NCBI RefSeq assembly: GCF_019097595.1
Contig: NC_080722.1
Span: forward strand, 19,088,630 to 19,152,629
Direction: 5' to 3'
DNA from: Hemibagrus wyckioides
Taxonomy: Eukaryota; Chordata; Actinopteri; Siluriformes; Bagridae
DNA length: 64,000 bases
This document shows positions 58,201 through 64,000 of the stretch, one piece after another. A model generated the notes under the pieces. The model did not search any database. It was not told the DNA's origin and saw only the letters and a list, made by a program, of their open reading frames with translations. Position 1 is the first letter of the stretch; every line of letters starts with the position of its first letter. A program made the translations under genes and the position numbers.

Positions 58201-60315
58201 CTGCAGGTAATGACCCAAACATGCCGTGTGTTATGTGTTGAAGAACACATTTTTTAGCTGCTAAACTGAGCTGTGAAGCACAGAGGTGAGAAAATGTGAA
58301 GTGAGCTCTGGAGATGTGGACCGATTAAATTGCAGGAAGAAAACAAAGCAAAGCGCAAATGAACCGAAAGAATCGATTCGGCTCTGATTCCGACTCCAAA
58401 GTCAGAGACAGTTTAAAAATAAAAAGCAAGACTAAATCAAGATGGAGACCAAAAACCATGGAATCCTACTGTTCATGTAGTTTTTCTCATCACGACATTG
58501 ACGCTGCCAGCCTTGTTATCTCTCTCCTGCCGTCCTAGCTGTTTACTGTATTCTTGATCATGAATATATCAGAGTTAATCACCTCAGTCACTTCTTTAAC
58601 CCCTGATCTTTAACCACACACCGTTTTCACACCCTGTGAAGCTGATAATAGAAATCGCTGACAGATGTTTATTGTTTTCCATGCAACTTCAATACAGCTG
58701 ATGACTTTTCCCTGCACTTCACTGCTGAAATCTGAAATCTGCTGAAGTTAATTATGCAGTGAAGAAATAGCAAGAATTAAAGTCCACAGATGTGTAGAGT
58801 TCCTCGCTCTTAATCCTGTCGTATCTGCAGCGTTAGCAGTAATATCACCGGGGCGCTGGAGGAGTTTCACTCCATCACATCTCAAACTTCTGTATCTCGG
58901 CCCGCTGCCTGATGCTATCGTGCTTTACAGGGCAGCCAGCTGCTGCTAATGTGCAGCTACATTGGGTTTTATTAGACAATTAAATTAGATAGCAGCCACT
59001 GTTTTGCTGTAGGAAGAGACTGTGGCATTTCAATCGGAGATCATGATGCTGCAAAAGTGATGCATAAAGAGTAGTTTAGTTGTTTTAGCTTTTATTGATT
59101 TCTCATGATGATACAGAGTGATATCAGGCTGCTAGTGGGATGTGGGGTGGGGTTTTTAAGCTTGGATGGATCTGTGTGTGTGTGTATGTGTGTGTGTGTG
59201 TGTGTTACGGTTCTCTGCATTTATCAGTCGTTCAAAGCTCATCTCTAGGAAAAATCCGTCAAAACACTTCTCTGATTTTGTCTCATTGTGCTCATTTCAC
59301 CACGCAGTAACTGCCCTCTTGCATCAACAAGGCTGCACAAAATAAAAAACACATGAAAGGGTACATAAAATGATTGAAGGATTAATCGCTTCCTGTACTC
59401 TTCGCACTTCATGCTAACTCCAGGCACTGACTGGTGTAAATGACAGCAAAATAAAAACCTCAGCTTCTGGATGAAATAAGTTTTAGACAGGAGGTTGTTG
59501 TGCCTCGTCTTCCCACACGTGCCGGCGTTCATTTTGCTGTTAATTCCAGAGATGATGGAAGAAGCTGATGGTTGCCATGAGACGTTGTGTAGAGATCAGT
59601 GTGAAGGTTTAGGATGAGTTTTAACACATAGTGAGGTAATGATGGGAAATACGATGCAGAAGGTCATCACTGATTCCGTCTGCGTTTGCTGAAACAGCCT
59701 GGGAGATGTGAGCCGAAAACATAGTCGAGCGTCAGAAGAAGAATTCAGCAACTATGTGTTATTATCATAATTAGTCTTAGGAGGTATCATTTAGACAACA
59801 TGACATTTTTCGCACATTCCTCTGTTCCAGTTGGCTTGGAGATGATGTGGTGTTATATATAAAGAAACACGTCGAGTGGAAGTGCCTCATTGCTGTCATT
59901 TCATCACGTCGAAGATAACGCTAATCATCCTTTAAAGGTTAACTCTGGAAGGGCAGGAAAAAAAAGATTTTCGAAATTTTCCAAGATGATCAGCACCGAA
60001 TGCTTAAAGCAGATGTATGTTGTGGTTTCTGTAGTAATAGCTCATTTAGAGACATGTACATGTAAGGCAGAGGTGCCATATAAACGGATTAAATCGTGTG
60101 TAATTACACGACACGGTGGAGTTGTAGATTTAGCGAACATGTATAGAAGGAGTCTCCAGTGCCAGAGGTAAAGCTGAATCTTCAGGATAGAGAAGTGTAA
60201 CATTGTGACCTGCAATACCCCCCCAAACCACCAGAGGGAACCTTTATGACAGTTTCCAGGTTAAGGTTACTTCCGGGTTTGTGAGACATTTAAACAGCGT
60301 GCATGCCAATGTACG
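58201..60315. other. Unannotated low-copy interval (2.1 kb)
   Basis: No gene recognised. (GT)n at 59172-59204. The segment 58860-59040 is low-copy with balanced composition and could be a conserved non-coding element, but conservation cannot be seen from a single sequence. Confidence 0.5.
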
Positions 60316-60323
60316 GTGTAAAG

Positions 60324-60516
60324 CAGGGATCCTCAAATCTGGCCCACGAGATCCACTTTCCTGCAGGGTTTAGCTCTGTCCTTAATCAAACACACCTGAG
60401 CATGCTAATCAGTGCCTCTAGGATCATTAGAAAATCACAGGTAGAGGAGTTTGATCAGGGTTGGAGCTAAACTCTGCAGTGGATTGGCCCTCCAGGGCAA
60501 GATTTGAGGAACCATG
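60324..60516. mobile_element. hAT-type foldback MITE (193 bp)
   Basis: Termini CAGGGATCCTCAAATCTGG and (reverse complement of the right end) CATGGTTCCTCAAATCTTG are inverted repeats. They are flanked by 8-bp direct repeats GTGTAAAG (60316-60323) and GCGTAAAG (60517-60524), one mismatch. An inner inverted pair (CTGCAGGGTTTAGCTC versus GAGCTAAACTCTGCAG) makes the element foldback. The 8-bp target duplication and CAG ends fit hAT. There is no coding capacity. Confidence 0.87.
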
Positions 60517-60551
60517 GCGTAAAGTAATGTCAGTGTTGTATGACCATAATG

Positions 60552-60718
60552 CAGGGGTGTCCAATCTTATCCAGAAAGGGCCGGTGTGGGTGCAGGTTTT
60601 CATTCCAACCAAGCAGAAGCTACACCTGATTCCAACTGGCTAATCAACAGATCTTGGCTTTCAGTAGACTCTGCTGTGGCCTCTGCTCAGTTGGAAGGAA
60701 AACCTGCACCAACCCCTG
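60552..60718. mobile_element. Second hAT-type foldback MITE (167 bp)
   Basis: Ends CAGGGGTG...CACCAACCCCTG with perfect 8-bp target duplications CCATAATG at 60544-60551 and 60719-60726. Inner arms (GTGCAGGTTTTCATTCCAAC versus the inverted GTTGGAAGGAAAACCTGCAC) pair almost fully. Part of the outer right arm is missing relative to the left arm. Non-coding and non-autonomous. Confidence 0.9.
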
Positions 60719-60761
60719 CCATAATGTATGACCATTGCTTTGTTTCTCTGTATTGCAATAG

Positions 60762-60990
60762 GGCAGTGGTGGTTCAAGTGGTTAAGGCTCTGGGTTGTTG
60801 CTTGGAGGATCGGGGTTCAAGCCCTGGCACTACCAAGCTCTGCTGCTGAGCAATTGAGCAAGGCCCTTAACCCTGTCTGCTCCAGGGGTGCTGTATCCTA
60901 GCTGCCCCTGTGTTATGACCCCAACTTCCTGCAAAGAAAAGAATTCCATTGTGCTGTAATTTATGTGTGGCAATAATAAAGGCTTCATGC
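60762..60990 (+). mobile_element. tRNA-derived SINE, near full length
   Basis: The head has pol III-like box A (TGGTTCAAGTGGTTAAGGC) and box B (GGGGTTCAAGCCCTGGC). The body holds TTGAGCAAGGCCCTTAACCC and CTGCTCCAGGGGTGCTG, then AAAAGAATTCCATTGTGCTG, and the tail is CAATAATAAAGGCTTC. The same family is at 30998-31168. The intact promoter boxes show the tRNA origin. It resembles catfish/otophysan V-SINE-like elements, but the family name was not verified. Confidence 0.87.
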
Positions 60991-62333
60991 CCTCAGTTCA
61001 ATTTGGATTTGTCTTCCTGTTTGTTAGCGTCATTTTGCCTGTTTTTGACCATGATTTTTTTTGGATTACGTTTCTGGATTATTCTGCCTGTGATTATCAA
61101 AACCTGTTTATGGATCCTCAGTCTTCATTGTCATTTTTATTAACTTAAAGAGAAAATAAAGAGAAGCTGCTGCTATAACAGAATCGACTACAGGAAGTGA
61201 CTCGTTTCCAAAGACGTTCCACTGCATTAACGATGAACAGTCAGAGGTATAACATGTCATGCTTCAGTGAGTAAAGTTGCTGAGATATAAGAGGAATAAT
61301 TCACGCAGGAAGGTGTTGTTACATTCGCTTTGCACTTCATATTAAACAGGAAGCGAAAAGGTTAAAGGTTATTTCTCATTACTGCTAAAGTTTTATTAAA
61401 CACATGAAGACATTTCTTCGCTCTGAAAATCAAGCCTGTGCTGTAGAGTGCCACTTCCTGCATCTCCAACCCACTGTGCTTCCACTGAAACTACTCACTC
61501 CTCATTAATATTCATCAGAATACATTTTATCGCTTATTAATATTGATGATTCGACACGTGTAAGTTATAAAGCTGGCCAGAATGACAGAATATGTTGAGG
61601 GGAAGGGAAAAAAAAACGTTTTCCCTGTGATAAGCTTCAGAGTAAGATTACTGTTTATACAGCTATGAGGTAAGCCTGCTAATAATCATGCTAATAATGA
61701 ATGTTAGCTTACGCTGGTGATTTAGCGAGGCTGCAATGTGCTGAGTAAAGAGAGAAAGATTAATAGACATAATATTTTTGTAGTGATGTAGCTGTTGCTG
61801 TTTAGTGTTTAATATCATGTGCTCAGGCTGTCTAGAGAGCAGCTGGAGAATCTGCTAAACGCACTTTATCCACAGCGTGTGTAGAGTTAAACATACATTT
61901 ATTTATTTACGCAAAGCAGACTAATTTAACTTGTGTAAATTTGCATTGTTCATTATATCAATAATCTAGTGTTTGGATGATGTTAGTGATGTTAAGACGC
62001 ACACGCGTGATCATGTGAGCTTACTGTTAAAAATAATACACGCTAATCAGTTTACTGAAGATTATCTGTTAGCTTTTCTTTTTCATTTCTCACCCTGTTC
62101 CGGTGTCAGAGCAACTTATTGTGATTACTGATAGAACAGATGATGTGTGTATTGTAATAAAGCTTGATGTAGGTATTCTAACGTCTCATAAAGCTGCAGT
62201 TCAGACCAGCATGGTTAAATCCAAGACAAATAAAGATCCAGACCCAAAAGCATCAAATCCTTCCCGAAATCCTTTCATATTGTACAGTGTACACATTCGC
62301 AAGAATCCTAAAACACAACAGAGTATAAATCTA
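60991..62333. other. Unannotated AT-rich sequence
   Basis: No gene or repeat recognised. The frame 62103-62348 has no known domain. Confidence 0.5.
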
Positions 62334-62983
62334 GGCCTGTATTCATAAAGCTCCTAATTTAGCTTAAAAACTTCTAGCTAGGTATCGCGAGTGATTCAGG
62401 CCCAATCTTAGCAACTCTGAGCAAGGAAAACTTTTATAATAGAGAGGAGGTGGGGCTGACCCTGTTGCTAGGTATGATGCATTCTTTTAAAAGACTGTGG
62501 GTCTATTATAAGCCCTCACTATGTCACTAGGTTAAGAAATTTGAATATATCATGTTGTGATAATGTTTGAGACCAATCATATTAGAGATGCGCTAACATC
62601 TCAGACACAGTGCAGCGCCTTAGGGGTTCTGCACTGTGTCGGAGATGTTACCAAATATCTAACATGATTGGTCACAAAACTAATTTCTACACGATCTAAT
62701 CTGTTGCGTCGTCTTATTAACTCACTGTCATTATTAAATATTGTCTGGAACACATTTCTTCTCTCTCATTTTCTCCCCTGCTCAAGAAACTCTTAAAATC
62801 CTCCTTCCTACCCCTAACACTTTTTGACCTTCAGAGCTCTTTTAAGGGTAAAGATGCTTTGTGAATAAATTTTATCTTTACCAGGATCTTCTCTTCTCTT
62901 TTAAAAGGGGAAACACTCACATTTCTAAGAATTTTGTCACTAAGAGCAAGTCTTTGCACTAAGAATTTTCATGAATACTGACC
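62334..62983. mobile_element. Putative non-autonomous DNA transposon (about 650 bp) with central hairpin
   Basis: The left edge GGCCTGTATTCATAAAGC and the reverse complement of the right edge GGGTCAGTATTCATGAAAAT form imperfect inverted repeats. The strongly conserved core is GTATTCAT. Subterminal sequence such as TTCTTAGTGCAAAGAC (reverse) is typical of teleost MITEs with this GTATTCATAAA end. A clear target-site duplication was not found, so the superfamily (Harbinger-like is one option) is open. A 45-bp-arm inverted repeat lies inside. Confidence 0.6.
62571..62673. repeat. Long hairpin-forming inverted repeat
   Basis: Arms 62571-62615 and 62629-62673 are near-perfect inverted copies around a 13-base loop (CGCCTTAGGGGTT). 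The inner 22 bp (ending GACACAGTGCAG) has one mismatch, and the outer parts share GACCAATCAT. A transcript would fold into a stem of about 45 bp. Confidence 0.9.
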
Positions 62984-64000
62984 CTGGAGACCTACAGGAC
63001 TTAAAGCTCTGCTGTCTCGCTGTCAAAGACACTTTATATATAATAAATAACACTGGGACTTCAACGCTGGCTTTAAAAATGTTGTTTTAAACCTGTAGGC
63101 ATTACATACAGATGATATATGTAGATGATGATGATGATGATGTATTACTTAAAGAGCTAGTTTAAAGTGAATAATAAACAGTTAGTAAAATTTATCCATT
63201 ATAAAGTGAGCTGATAGAGTCAGTGCAGTGGAGATGTGCCGGATATAAACTCTGTAACTCTTCCCTGTAAGTCTTCTCTCTCTCACTTACATCTAAATAA
63301 AGCTGGCCGTTCTGAACACCTGAGATCACTAACACTCTCCTGTTTGGAAACTGCATGATGCAACGGCAGGCAATCGGAGCCAGCGGCCCGTCAGCACCTG
63401 AGGCCCAGGTAAAGGAGAGAAGGAGCGAATCAGCTCATTTCGAATGAGGACAAAACCGGCAGCAGGGGAGTAGAGAGTGGACCGGCGCTATGCTAATCAC
63501 ACGCGTTCAAGTCCATAAAACACAGAGCAGGGAGACGAGCGCAAGTGTGTTACAGGTTCTGACTCTATCAATAACAGGAAGGCCACAGGATATACGCTCT
63601 GCTGTCCAATTACAGACTTCTGCTCCGACGGAAAGACTTCTGATCTGTTCTGAAGATGTGTTGACTCTCACACTGGGTCTATAAATAATCCACATCAAAT
63701 GAAGACAGAAAATCTCACACTGTTTCATTATTCGTTCATAAATAACACTGAGTTATAGAAGGAGAGGAAATGAAGCCCAGATGGAGAGCTTCACCATCAT
63801 TTAACAAGGTCGGGTATGGCTTTTAAAAATGTTAATAAAAAATAAATAAATAAATAAATGAAAATAAAATTTTCCATTAAATGTCACAACAAAATTAGAT
63901 AAAATTGTTGAAATTTATTTATTTATTGACTGATTGATTTTTAAACTGCTTAAGTGGTCCCCAGAAAAGTAAAGTCAAAATGTTCCCAGTAAAGCCTTCC
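62984..64000. other. Unannotated sequence with small microsatellites
   Basis: (GAT)n at 63124-63141 and (AAAT)n at 63838-63860. No gene recognised; frames at 63490-63728 on both strands carry no known domain. Confidence 0.55.

Overview
The window looks like ray-finned fish (teleost) nuclear DNA, probably an otophysan such as a catfish. The evidence is Tc1/mariner-type elements with TA target sites, tRNA-derived SINEs carrying the TTGAGCAAGGCCCTTAACC block common in teleosts, foldback hAT-type MITEs, and abundant CA, GA and TA microsatellites. The clade is an inference from repeat content; there is no gene to confirm it. I found no convincing host protein-coding exon, tRNA, rRNA, snRNA, CRISPR array or bacterial feature. 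The long open frames are almost all artefacts of tandem repeats or remains of transposase genes.

Layout. 1-1892 is a 19-bp minisatellite ending in CAA/AAT/ATT microsatellites. 3254-5300 is a compound locus of duplicated AT-rich segments and TGTC tetranucleotide runs. 6326-8026 is CA-rich with a decayed hAT transposase end. 8536-9072 is an internally deleted Tc1 element. 9612-13548 (GT-rich, unit about 49-52 bp) and 13651-17278 (44-bp unit) are two large unrelated minisatellites about 100 bp apart. 17656-18800 is a decayed minus-strand Tc1 copy with a 25-bp minisatellite inside it. 21562-22669 is a nearly full-length Tc1/Tc3-type element inserted in a TA/CA microsatellite. 23330-24476 is a second, unrelated 19-bp minisatellite. 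29735-30475 and 46086-46672 are homopurine tracts. 32011-32660 (8-bp unit), 35381-39885 (24/25-bp unit), 44487-45230 (18-bp unit) and 49656-55283 (14/23-bp units) are further minisatellites. The right end (55.6-63 kb) holds SINEs, a Tc1 relic, two hAT-type MITEs and a 650-bp MITE-like element with a strong internal hairpin. The rest is unannotated AT-rich sequence.

No genes act together here. The striking property is architectural: about eleven unrelated minisatellites cover roughly 23-24 kb (over a third of the window), several with higher-order repeats of 380, about 945 and about 909 bp. That density suggests a subtelomeric or otherwise recombination-prone region, but this is inference. Array lengths and copy numbers depend on correct assembly.
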